Part shown: positions 10,314 through 20,213 of the stretch, in pieces
How positions within the stretch are numbered: the stretch's first letter is position 1
How the letters are laid out: every line of letters begins with the position of its first letter
DNA from: Tritrichomonas musculus
Taxonomy: Eukaryota > Parabasalia > Tritrichomonadida > Tritrichomonadidae
NCBI GenBank assembly: GCA_039105265.1
Contig: JAPFFF010000001.1
Coordinates: 1,674,001 to 1,738,000, forward strand
Length of the DNA: 64,000 nucleotides
Reading direction: 5' to 3'
Program-made: the position numbers and the translations under genes
Notes under the pieces: model-generated
What the model saw: the letters and a program-made list of their open reading frames with translations, nothing else
Databases searched by the model: none
What the model was told of the DNA's origin: nothing

Positions 10314-10989
10314 CCAAAAAATAAGGAAAAATGATTGGTGAATTTTAAACGGTTGACATGAAAAATGGCATTATCTTTGTTTATAATAATTATTTAGCAT
10401 ATATTATTATTCATTACATTATTATCATTTAATGAATTTAATAATTATTTATCATATATTATTATTCATTAAATGAATTTGAAATTTAATTTTTTGAATT
10501 TAAAAATGTCGAATAAAATGATAGGATGGAATTTACAATTGTTTAAAGAAAGAAATTTCTTAAATTGAAATATGTGTGTTAATATAAGTATGAAATATAG
10601 TATTATTAAAATATATATACCAATAAATAACATATATAATATATAATTTTACAAATATTACCAATTATCTTAAAATAATAAATAAAATATCATATACTTT
10701 CTTAAGTTAAATGAAGATACATTGATTTATTAAATAAAATAATTTGATAAAATTATATGATTATTTTATCAAAATAAAAATAATGCAAAAAATTAGAATA
10801 TTACAAAAAATAATTAATAATATTTTCTAATTTAAATTTTATGTAATAAAAATATATTATTTATATTAATAAAGAAATTTTTTTGTATAAATTATCTTTA
10901 TATATTAATATATATAAATTTTTATTCTTTATTCAATTTCCTCATTCTTTTGAAAACATGATCGATTTATTCAATTTAAAATGTTTTAA
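10314..10989. other. A+T-rich intergenic region
   Basis: Very A+T-rich sequence with ATTATTATTCATT-type repeats near 10390-10470. No gene, RNA or mobile element was recognised. It ends at the direct repeat flanking the inverted-repeat element. Confidence 0.6.
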
Positions 10990-11006
10990 ATCAATACCGC
11001 TAATAT
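10990..11006 (+). repeat. 17-bp direct repeat, left copy, flanking the integrase element
   Basis: ATCAATACCGCTAATAT abuts the left inverted-repeat end. The identical 17 bases follow the right end at 16104-16120. This is the expected place of a target-site duplication but is much longer than the 4-6 bp known for integrase-type DNA elements. Confidence 0.8.
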
Positions 11007-11692
11007 ATTCCAAGAGAAAATGAAGCCCCAGCTTTTTGAGAGGCCAAAAATTGAATGAATAAAAAATATAAAAATTTTAAAATGTTAAAAATGCGTTATA
11101 TAAAACCAACAAAAACGAAATATAGCATTTAGTAAAACATATATAGAAAAAAAGCATAGAAAATAATTGAGAGGGAAGATTTTTTGAGTGTATTTTATAT
11201 TTTCGCTAAAATGTATTCAAATTTGAAATAAACAAATTGAAAGAATTTCAGATGCACACAAAAAGCAAGATTATTTTTTCTATGATATTGAAAAAGCAAG
11301 ATTATTTTTTCTATGATATTGAAAAATCAACTTCATAACGTATTATCTTCAAAGCTTTGTTATTGATGATTATGTTGTAAATGAGCAAGGATTAGTTAGA
11401 TTAAAAAATTGAAAAATTTTCCAAATTTGAAAAATTTTTATATCTTCACAAAAGTAAAGTTCGAAAAATTTTAATTGAATTATCGTATAAACAAAAAATA
11501 TATTTATCTATTAATTTGACTAGCATCATACGAAAATAAAAATAAATAAATACAATAATATTGATCAATAAAAAATAAATATACTGGAATAAATAACAAA
11601 TGTTTGAAAAATAGATTCGACTAATAAATTCCTTTGAATAAATCTATTCCAGCATATTAATTTCCTTTGAATCTATTAAAAAAGAGGCAAAT
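11007..11692 (+). repeat. Left 686-bp terminal inverted repeat
   Basis: Begins ATTCCAAGAGAAAATGAAG and runs to GAGGCAAAT, the reverse complement of 15418-16103. It contains an internal tandem duplication of about 30 bases (around 11265-11325, motif AAGCAAGATTATTTTTTCTA), present in both arms, so it predates the last transposition. Confidence 0.9.
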
Positions 11693-13909
11693 ATTAATCA
11701 GAATTCATTTACTAAAATTTCCTATAGTTATGAATTATAATAATGTACATTAGAGTTAAACATTGAAGTGAATTATCTTAATATATTGTTAAACAAGCTA
11801 AAAAATACAAATAAAAGTATTTTTGTTTCTTTTTGAATTTCAATCGAAAATAATAATTAAGTTTTTTTAATAGCAATAATAAAATTAGGCTAGCAATAAT
11901 AAAATAAAACATAAAAGGTTTTAAAAAGTGGTTTGCTTGAATAATCTGAAATTGAAGGCTAGCAATAATAAAATAAAAAAAAATTGCTCGAATGCGAATA
12001 TTTTTGAATTTATTAAGTTCAAAGAGTTTGCTGATTTAGTTAAGACGGGTTTGATGGTCGTTTTTCTATCATAAAATGAAAATAGTGTTTTTTATTATTT
12101 GAATGAATTCTCATTATTTTTAAAAACTTTTTGAATAAAAATTTTCAAAGATGTAAAATATTCAAATTTTAAAAATCTAAATTTGTTCTTTTTTAGTTCT
12201 ATTTCAATAATTATTAGTACATATATATGTTCAAGGCCATGTTAAATTTGTTATTAAGCACCAATATTATATATTTATAATATCCTTTTTCATTTATTCA
12301 TTTATAATTTAAAAAACGTCTTTTAAACTCAACAACAGTTCTGTGAAATAGAACAATTCAAGTTTATTCAACTAGTTTACCTATTTATAACCTTTTATAT
12401 TGTGTTTTTATCAAAAGTTTGAAGAAGTATGCTGAAAATTATTATACTTATTGAGTTTAATAATGGGATTTTTTTTTATCATTCAATTAGTTATTAAATA
12501 TAAGATAAGAAAACCTTGATTTCCCCTACCTCAATTCCTAGGAACGAAATTTCATTTTGAGTCACAGCTTTAAATAGGCTCAAACAAATGAAAACAACCG
12601 ATTATATATGTTTTCCAAGATTGAGAATCACCTTTTTGATGAATGATTTTCTGTGACTTATGCTTGCTTATTACAGTATTGGAATATCAAAAAAGTTTTC
12701 ATTATATTACATATATGGTTGATATTGACTAATTTCTATGAGCATAAGGGAGTTTTTAATATTAAAAATGCATTTATTTTAATCAAATAATTAATAAATT
12801 ACCAAGTATTAACTCATATCATTAAAATCTTCCCTTAAGCTCACAACACAATCACAGTAAAACAATTTGTTGAACTTAGTATTTTTCTGGAGAAATAAAG
12901 CATTCCATACATTTTTACAATTTAGGCTATCAACTACTGATGATTGAGAAAGCATAAGGAGTAATCAAATCTATTTAAATGAAAAATGTAGTTTGAATAT
13001 CAATAATTTTTTTTAACCTCCATCATAAATCTATCAGAACTAAATATGGATTGTTACAATTAACTATGCTATGATACCTACTAGGAACAAATAACGAGTC
13101 TCGTTTAGCAGCATGATCAATTATTACTTTCAGGCTTAAGGAAAGAAAAAAGAAAATACCTTAATGCATACTATTTTTATATCAATATTTGAAATGAGAA
13201 AATGATAACAGAGTGAACTCAGTCAAGTGCTTTCTTTTCTATTTGATATACTAGAAAGTGTAAGCTAATTTTTGTTTAGGTTAGGAATTCAATGAAAAAT
13301 AAGTTTGGTCTCGTAACTTTTGCTTTATTTTATTTGATTAATAGTATTCTTAACCAAGAAAATATAAAAATTATCGATCCTTTTTTGGTTTAATCTCATC
13401 AGCAATAAATCTAAGGACTTTATTCAGGTTTAACGAAGTTGTAATCGCTATTATTTCAATCTATATGCTCTTTATACATATAATATAAAGGTTTTATGGT
13501 ATAATAACTGTTGCAAAATAAGTGGAAATACTGAAATTATATTTTTTAAATCGTTTTTCATCAATGAAATTCAAAAAAAATCTTATTAATGCAACATTTG
13601 GCATAGTAAAGATCGTTTATATATAAGTAATAAACTTCTTTTCATGTTTTTCGTATTAGATATCGGAGAATTTATTTAAATTTAGACCAAATAGCCAAAT
13701 TATGGTCTGTTTTTGCTTTTGAAAAACTTTTATCAAGCTAATTGCAATTATAAAATTATGTTCTTTATTAATTAATATGTTTTTTATTATCAATTATATT
13801 ATATTATTCTAAAAATTCAAAAATATTGAATTACCAAAATAGGAATCCATTCAAAAGTATGTAAACTATTCAAATCAAATTCAATAAAATACGTTAAAAT
13901 TATTTTTAC
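11693..13909. other. Non-coding interior of the integrase element
   Basis: About 2.2 kb, A+T-rich, without any open frame above about 60 codons. A short motif GGCTAGCAATAATAAAAT recurs at about 11890-11975. I see no recognisable protein remnant. It may hold regulatory or replication sequence, or be the place where other element genes once were. Confidence 0.5.
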
Positions 13910-15220
13910 ATGTCGCAAGAGATTTTAAAATCACAGCTCAATCAAATTATGGAAAAAATAGCCCAAAAACCAATTTCGCTGTATTTCGAAAAATTACCAG
14001 ATGAAAAACAAGAAAAAAATTATTATTCAATCGTAAAAACTCCAATGTGCTTTGAAATAATCAAAAATAAAATAAGTGATAATAAATATTTTAATATAGA
14101 CGATTTTACAAAGGATTTCAATTTAATTTATCAAAATACTTGTCAAGTTTATGGTGATAAATCTTTAACTATTCAAATGTTTGATATGCTTTATGAAATA
14201 ATGAATAAAGAAATTTCAATGAATTGTTTGAGCAATCATCAAAAAATAATTCAGAATTGCGAAAAATTGACCGGAATAGACAAAGATTTTTTTTATCTTT
14301 CAAAAATACTTAATTCAAAATTTGATATATATCAGTTGGACGCTTCAGAAATAAATAAATTGGTTGATTCAATTAAAGACAATTCAATTTCTTTAAAATC
14401 AATTTATAAATATTTTAAATGTAAACGAACCACTTTACTCAATTTTCTTAAAAATAATTATAATATTGATTTAGGAAATTTGAAATGTGGTCGAAAACCT
14501 CTCAATATTTCAGATGAACTCATTCAGAAATTTTCAGAGATTCACAATTCATGGGAAGGTGGATATAAGGGTATTGGAAACATATTAAATATTTCAGAAT
14601 GGCATTCTAGAAAAATACATAATATTTTATATCCACCAAAACAAAAAGAAAAAAAAGAAATTGTACATGACTCAAGATATCATGCAACAAGGGTTAATTA
14701 TTTGTGGCATTGTGATATCCACTTTTTGAAGGACAAACCACCTTACTTTGAAAAAGTTCATTATTTGATAGCTTTTATTGATGATTATTCAAGAAAAATA
14801 ATTTATTTTGAAATTGGTGAATATAAAACAATGGAATTTGCTGCTCAAGCTTTGAATAATTGCCTCTCAAATTTCAAAGAAAATGAATATCCCTTTGAAA
14901 TAACAACCGATAACGGTAAAGAATTTACTGGTAACGATTTTGAAGAAGAACTTAAAAAAAGCAAAATTTTTCATTATAAAATTCGTCCAAGAAATCCTGA
15001 AGAAAACGCAAAAATTGAAAGGTGGTGGCCGATAGTAGAAAAATTGAAAGATTATAAAGATATCCCCATCATAGTATTTATTTATAACAATATTTTGTTT
15101 CATTCAGCTTTAAAAAATTATTTTGAAGATGAAACTACTCCAGAAACAGCATACAATCAACTTCCAAAGTTTGATATAGAAAGAGATGGAGTATTAAACA
15201 TCATTGAATACACGCCTTAA
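13910..15220 (+). CDS. Integrase with N-terminal bromodomain
   Basis: 436 codons, intact. Residues about 15-100 look like a bromodomain: KNYYSIVKTPMCFEIIKNKI matches the PxxYxxxIxxPMdlxxIxxKl signature and FNIDDFTKDFNLIYQNT the following helix. A helix-turn-helix-like stretch follows (about 155-230; KSIYKYFKCKRTTLLNFLKN, GYKGIGNILNISE). A retroviral-type rve integrase core occupies about 260-400, with its acidic triad at WHCDIHF, TTDNGKEFTG and EENAKIERWW. It would catalyse strand transfer of the element ends; the bromodomain could tether it to acetylated chromatin (inference). It is the only gene of the element and reads towards the right inverted repeat. Confidence 0.75.
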   Translation: MSQEILKSQLNQIMEKIAQKPISLYFEKLPDEKQEKNYYSIVKTPMCFEIIKNKISDNKYFNIDDFTKDFNLIYQNTCQVYGDKSLTIQMFDMLYEIMNKEISMNCLSNHQKIIQNCEKLTGIDKDFFYLSKILNSKFDIYQLDASEINKLVDSIKDNSISLKSIYKYFKCKRTTLLNFLKNNYNIDLGNLKCGRKPLNISDELIQKFSEIHNSWEGGYKGIGNILNISEWHSRKIHNILYPPKQKEKKEIVHDSRYHATRVNYLWHCDIHFLKDKPPYFEKVHYLIAFIDDYSRKIIYFEIGEYKTMEFAAQALNNCLSNFKENEYPFEITTDNGKEFTGNDFEEELKKSKIFHYKIRPRNPEENAKIERWWPIVEKLKDYKDIPIIVFIYNNILFHSALKNYFEDETTPETAYNQLPKFDIERDGVLNIIEYTP

Positions 15221-15417
15221 TAAAAACATATTAATTATTAAATTTTATTTATTATTTATTTTTTATTTTTTATTATTTCTATTATAATTTTAAAGATATT
15301 TAAATTTTTAAAAAATTGGGAACAATAATATAAAGGTCAAATTAGGTGAATTTCAATTTATTTTTATTTTTTATCTTATTAAAAAAGTTACTAAACATTT
15401 TAATTATTTTTTACTTA

Positions 15418-16103
15418 ATTTGCCTCTTTTTTAATAGATTCAAAGGAAATTAATATGCTGGAATAGATTTATTCAAAGGAATTTATTAGTCGAATCTATT
15501 TTTCAAACATTTGTTATTTATTCCAGTATATTTATTTTTTATTGATCAATATTATTGTATTTATTTATTTTTATTTTCGTATGATGCTAGTCAAATTAAT
15601 AGATAAATATATTTTTTGTTTATACGATAATTCAATTAAAATTTTTCGAACTTTACTTTTGTGAAGATATAAAAATTTTTCAAATTTGGAAAATTTTTCA
15701 ATTTTTTAATCTAACTAATCCTTGCTCATTTACAACATAATCATCAATAACAAAGCTTTGAAGATAATACGTTATGAAGTTGATTTTTCAATATCATAGA
15801 AAAAATAATCTTGCTTTTTCAATATCATAGAAAAAATAATCTTGCTTTTTGTGTGCATCTGAAATTCTTTCAATTTGTTTATTTCAAATTTGAATACATT
15901 TTAGCGAAAATATAAAATACACTCAAAAAATCTTCCCTCTCAATTATTTTCTATGCTTTTTTTCTATATATGTTTTACTAAATGCTATATTTCGTTTTTG
16001 TTGGTTTTATATAACGCATTTTTAACATTTTAAAATTTTTATATTTTTTATTCATTCAATTTTTGGCCTCTCAAAAAGCTGGGGCTTCATTTTCTCTTGG
16101 AAT
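15418..16103 (-). repeat. Right 686-bp terminal inverted repeat
   Basis: Reverse complement of 11007-11692, same length to the base and no difference seen in the parts aligned by eye. It ends CTCTTGGAAT, followed by the 17-bp direct repeat at 16104-16120. Confidence 0.9.
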
Positions 16104-16120
16104 ATCAATACCGCTAATAT
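16104..16120 (+). repeat. 17-bp direct repeat, right copy, in the promoter of the MBL-fold gene
   Basis: Same 17 bases as 10990-11006. It holds TCAATACC, an initiator-like motif 31 bases before the ATG at 16136, so the duplicated target may have been this gene's own promoter. Confidence 0.7.
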
Positions 16121-16135
16121 TATTTATTTATTAAA

Positions 16136-16900
16136 ATGTTGAGTAATTTCTATCATTCAAGGAAACTTTTACACGTATCTGGTGCACCATTAGGACCTTT
16201 AAAAACTAATACTTATATTCTTTTTCATAATGATATGAGAGTGCTTCTTATTGATCCCAGTGAACCAATAACTGGATTCCTTAAGTATCTTAAAAAAATC
16301 GAGCCTCATATTAAAGATGTCAATGTATATTTGACGCATGGTCATTGGAATCATATAGTGGGCGTTCCTAAAGTATGCGATGCTTTTCCAAAAGCCAAAG
16401 TATATGCAAGTAAAAAAGATATGCAGCTTTACACATCTCCAAAATATAATTTATCTGAATCGACTGATCATCCTATTACAATTGAAAAATACTTAGATAG
16501 ATTCGTCTTTATTAAAGATGGTGATATTCTTTCTCTTAAAGATTCTAAAGACGCAACTAAAAACTCCAAATATGGTTATGATAAGCTTACAGTAATTGAA
16601 ACGCCTGGCCATACTCCTGGAAGCACTGTTTTAAAAGCTGAAAATAAGAATTTTAAATTATTGTTTACCGGTGATACTATAAGTTATGGATCAGTTGGAA
16701 ATGCGCTACTTTTACTTGGTAATTATGATAATCTGATGGATAGTATTTTAAATAAATTAATGCATTTATCGGATGAATTTGTAATTTTCCCAGGACATGG
16801 TGAACAAACGAAGATAGGAGATGAAAGGAAAACTAGTCCATTAATTTTATACGAACTTAACAAAAGGAAGAAATCAAACGTCGAAATGGTTGATATATAA
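16136..16900 (+). CDS. Metallo-beta-lactamase-fold hydrolase (glyoxalase II-like)
   Basis: 254 codons, a usual length for single-domain MBL hydrolases. Visible motifs in order: ILFHNDMRVLLIDPS (strand with D), VYLTHGHWNHIVG (motif 2, about residue 76), ETPGHTPGS (motif 3 His), LFTGDTI (motif 4 Asp) and FPGHGEQT (motif 5 His). The family hydrolyses thioesters such as S-lactoylglutathione, or related substrates, with two metal ions; the substrate here is not known. Motif 2 is HxHxNH instead of HxHxDH (codon AAT), so the aspartate that binds the second metal is replaced. That may lower or change activity. There is no targeting signal. The integrase element has inserted directly upstream, so its promoter may be altered. 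Confidence 0.85.
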   Translation: MLSNFYHSRKLLHVSGAPLGPLKTNTYILFHNDMRVLLIDPSEPITGFLKYLKKIEPHIKDVNVYLTHGHWNHIVGVPKVCDAFPKAKVYASKKDMQLYTSPKYNLSESTDHPITIEKYLDRFVFIKDGDILSLKDSKDATKNSKYGYDKLTVIETPGHTPGSTVLKAENKNFKLLFTGDTISYGSVGNALLLLGNYDNLMDSILNKLMHLSDEFVIFPGHGEQTKIGDERKTSPLILYELNKRKKSNVEMVDI

Positions 16901-17248
16901 AATTGATATATAAATATCATTTATAAAAATATTATTATTTCATTTTAATTATATACTTTTTTTTATTTGAATTATCTTCTTTGAAAAACAAATATCATAT
17001 TTCAAAACATATAAAAGATCACTTTTAAAGCATATTAATAATGAAATAAAGCATATATTACTTCATAGATAATAGTTTTTAGCTGCTAATGTATGCATTT
17101 GTGAAATTGAACAAAAAAAATTAAAAAGTTTCTAAGGAAGCTATCAAAATATTCTATAAGATCTTTGAAAAAAAAAAAAAAAAAAAATATTTTTGTAATA
17201 TATGGTATTAAAAAAAAAAAGAAATGATATTCATTATGCCAAGTAATA
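16901..17248. other. Convergent intergenic region
   Basis: 3' flanks of the MBL-fold gene and of the minus-strand BspA-like gene. It contains A-runs at about 17168-17186 and 17210-17220. Nothing else was recognised. Confidence 0.6.
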
Positions 17249-18367
17249 TTAAGTTACTAATATTTTTTTGTATGTAAAAAGCACATTTTCATCAGAATCC
17301 AAAGATTGTGGAATTTCAATTTCATTAAAAAAGCAATTTGCGAAAGCATTTTTTTCCATAGGTTTAACTGAAGAAGGAATAGAAATCTTTTTTAATCGTA
17401 GGCAGTTTTCAAACGCTGTAGATTCGATTGAAGTAACAGAAGAAGGAATGATCACCAATCGCAATGATGAGCAATTTTTGAAAGAACTTTGGCAAATTTT
17501 TGTAATTGAAGAAGGAATTACAATTTCACTCAAAGATGTGCAATTATTAAAGCAAAAGCTTCCAATAAAAGTGACTGTTAAAGGTATTTCAATTCTGGCC
17601 AAAGCTTCGCAGTTGAAGAAAGCGTAGGAATCTATTGAAGTGACAGAAGAAGGAATTGAAATTTCTGTCAATGATGAGCATCCTTCAAACGTTGATGATT
17701 CTATTTTAGTCAAAGAAGGAGGAATGATTACTCGCTTTAATGAGGTGCAGCCTTTGAAAGCTGATGCTTTGATTGCTGTCACAGATGAAGGAATGACAAT
17801 CTCATTCAGCGATTTACAGTCGAGAAATGCATACTCACAAATTTCAGTCACTGAATTGGGAATTGCAATGCTTTTCAGTGAAGTGCACTCTTCGAAAAGT
17901 TCTTGATGAATTATTGTCAATGATGAAGGAATCGTTACATGATTTAGTGAACTGCAATCGTAGAAACAATGGTCACCGATGTGCACAACAGATGATGGGA
18001 TTTCAATTGATTTCAACGAAGTGCAATGATAAAATGCATATGATCCGATTGACGTCACTGATGAAGGAATTGTTACTTTCTTCAAAGAAGAGCAATTTTC
18101 AAATGCATTGTCACTTATTGTTATGACAGAATTGGGGATCTCGATATCAATAAGTGATGAACAATCCATAAAACTATACATTTCAATTGAAACGATGTTG
18201 GGTGGAATTTTCAAATGTGTCAATTTCTTGCTTTTTTTAAAATAATCTCGCACAATCTTGTTTCCTGCATTTGATAATAAAAGAGATACAATGTCGCCGT
18301 TATCTTTGCTTTCAGCAATTTCAATTAAATGGACTATATTAAAAAATAAATGAATTTGAAATGTCAT
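17249..18367 (-). CDS. BspA-like LRR_5 domain, 3' part of the 19597 ankyrin gene
   Basis: The block starts with an ankyrin repeat (VHLIEIAESKDNGDIVSLLL, SNAGNKIVRDYF) and continues with 13 BspA-type leucine-rich repeats (pattern IPSSVTSIGSYAFYHCTSLK) to a stop at 17249. The first listed Met (18367) lies in an A+T spacer, so the block is probably a downstream exon of the DUF3447 gene ending near 18480, exactly the layout of the 1188-3776 gene. No defect is seen within this block, but the upstream part is broken. Its base composition is close to its surroundings, unlike the G+C-rich LRR at 3110-3776. Open frames on the other strand here are shadows of the repeats. Confidence 0.7.
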   Translation of the reverse strand: MTFQIHLFFNIVHLIEIAESKDNGDIVSLLLSNAGNKIVRDYFKKSKKLTHLKIPPNIVSIEMYSFMDCSSLIDIEIPNSVITISDNAFENCSSLKKVTIPSSVTSIGSYAFYHCTSLKSIEIPSSVVHIGDHCFYDCSSLNHVTIPSSLTIIHQELFEECTSLKSIAIPNSVTEICEYAFLDCKSLNEIVIPSSVTAIKASAFKGCTSLKRVIIPPSLTKIESSTFEGCSSLTEISIPSSVTSIDSYAFFNCEALARIEIPLTVTFIGSFCFNNCTSLSEIVIPSSITKICQSSFKNCSSLRLVIIPSSVTSIESTAFENCLRLKKISIPSSVKPMEKNAFANCFFNEIEIPQSLDSDENVLFTYKKILVT

Positions 18368-18391
18368 TCAAAAAAAAAGATTAATTTGAAA

Positions 18392-19597
18392 TTATATAAA
18401 AAAAACAAATGATTTTTTGAATTTGATTAAAAATATTAAAAAATTAACTATAGCTAGTTCAGAAATCAATACTGCATTTGTAATCAATAAAAATGTGTTG
18501 ACAGGTTCATAATAATCATAAAGGCAAAAATAATCAAGTGAATGATTATTCAGTTTTTCAGGAAGAAATGAATAATTGTGAAAATGAAAAGCTGTTTCAA
18601 TTCCTTCTTTTTCATATATTGCTGCATCTCTTTCTGTGAGCAAGTTTTCTTGTATATAATCAGCAATGTCATGATGATGGCATTTAATTGCCTCTTTGTA
18701 AGAATCTATATAAGAATCGTTTTTTTTATCAACATGAAACTCTTCCATGAAATGAAACATTTCTGGACTTTTTGAAGAGTTTCATGACGGCTATTTGGAC
18801 TGCATAAAGCTATAATGAAGAGTCCAAATAGCCGTCATTAAACCTTATGTATTGAAAAATTTGAATTGAATTGAATTGAAAAACGTTGCGTATTCAAAAA
18901 AAGTGGGATTTTTTTTGATGAAAAACGTATTCGTCTCAAAAAGTGAATCTTTGATTCTGGCATTTTTGACTGAAATGTTATTTTGGTTAACATATGAAAC
19001 AAATTCTTCAATTGAATCATTGCGAATTAATTCACAAACATATGAATCATTCTCGCCAATTCGTCTTTTTTCATCAAAATTTGAAAAAATGTTTTTGTCC
19101 ATTTTTAAAAGGCGTGTTTCTATTGTATTTCTTTCATTTTGGCTGATGAATGGTTTGATTTCGGGATAAAAATAGAAACTATACTTTTTTTCATAGACAA
19201 ATAAGTGTTTTAGGCTTTGTTTCTGAATCCAAGATATAATATCTTCATCAGGTAAAAGAATTTTATTTTCGAAAAGAATTAGAAGTATTAATTTGCTATT
19301 TTTGAAAATAAGGAAGAGTTCATAATTTGAAAATGTATTTTTAATGTCTTCTTCAAAAAATAAGAAAATACTCTTAATTTTGTCATAAAAATTTGATTTT
19401 CTTTGATGATTCTTTGAAATTTTATATATTAGTTGAAGAATCGACTTTAATCTATTTGGATTTTCTCTGAACTTGATATCTTCAAAAAAAGTTTTTAAAT
19501 CGTCAAAGCTAGTTTTGAGTTCATCATCACTTTCAATGAAAGTTAACAAATTGGTTTGAATTTTTTTCATTTCTTCAATGCATTCAAGATTATTCAT
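18392..19597 (-). pseudogene. Decayed DUF3447 / ankyrin-like N-terminal part
   Basis: The start is placed at the ATG at 19597 (MNNLECIEEMKKIQTNLLTF), which aligns with the starts at 1188 and 9641; the earlier ATG at 19612 adds only five residues. The helical half and the entry to the core (FFEYATFFNSIQ) are readable to about 18860. A repeat of ATTCA there shifts the frame, a TAG replaces the tryptophan codon of the usual IWLYAV motif, and a second shift precedes MEEFHVDKKNDSYIDSYKEA. From there the core (IKCHHHDIADYI, LYDYYEPVNTFLL) is intact to about 18480, followed by an A+T spacer and the LRR block. About three lesions are clustered near 18735-18870 around a fold-back sequence. Confidence 0.75.
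18783..18838. repeat. Perfect 18-bp inverted repeat inside the DUF3447 pseudogene
   Basis: ATGACGGCTATTTGGACT at 18784-18801 faces AGTCCAAATAGCCGTCAT at 18821-18838, with about a 19-base loop. It lies where the pseudogene loses frame, so one arm was probably copied from the other by fold-back synthesis. Confidence 0.85.
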
Positions 19598-19612
19598 ATG
19601 AAAAATAATCAA

Positions 19613-20213
19613 AAATTTAGATTAAAACTAATGACAAAATTTTTGGAAATTTTTGGATATGTGATATGAAATAAAAAAATTATCAAATTTTTACAGAAAA
19701 TGAATTAAAAGAAGCATGCAAAAATGATAAATCTCATAAAATTGTTTTAAAAAATAATGAATTATTCATTCAAAATTGATAATTATTTTAACTGAGAAAC
19801 ATTTAAAAAAACAAAGCTAATAAATACAGCCATCTTTTTATATTAAGTCCAGTTTTGACTTAATTTTGATTTTCCTTGAAAGAATAACTACTTCTGACAA
19901 ATTTATTCAAGAGTTTTGAATTTCTTTGAAAGAAATCACCAAATTCTTTCCTAAAAATAATTGATTAGTAATCAAAAATACATTTTTTTAATATAAATAG
20001 CATCGCATGAATACTCAAAAAGGATAAAAAAAAATCAATTGCATACAAGATGTTTATAAAACGAGATCTAAACTGTTTTTCTTTTTTGTATACAATTCAA
20101 TTTTCAATTTACTATTGAAAATCAATAATTATTTATTTCAAAATTGAGATGATTATTTTCATTATTCAATACTATTCAGAAAAATTGTGTTGCATGCAAA
20201 AATGACTCGCAGT
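19613..20213. other. A+T-rich intergenic region
   Basis: Upstream flank of the DUF3447 pseudogene and 3' flank of the LRR kinase gene. No gene or repeat was recognised. Confidence 0.6.

Larger units (their letters stand above)
11007..16103 (+). mobile_element. 5.1-kb inverted-repeat element with a bromodomain-integrase gene
   Basis: Bounded by 686-bp terminal inverted repeats (11007-11692 and 15418-16103), identical where I compared them, and flanked by a 17-bp direct repeat. One gene is visible, an intact integrase ORF at 13910-15220. The integrase fold is shared with Polintons/Mavericks (abundant in trichomonads) and with Ginger/TDD-type cut-and-paste transposons. No polymerase, protease, ATPase or capsid gene is present, so this is either a short Polinton derivative or a Ginger-like DNA transposon. 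It looks whole at both ends. Identical inverted repeats and direct repeats point to a recent insertion. It lies about 30 bp upstream of the MBL-fold gene at 16136. Confidence 0.8.

Noticed and set aside
17268-18126. Plus-strand frames opposite the BspA-like LRR block
   Set aside because: Antisense of the repeat region; periodic only because the LRRs are.
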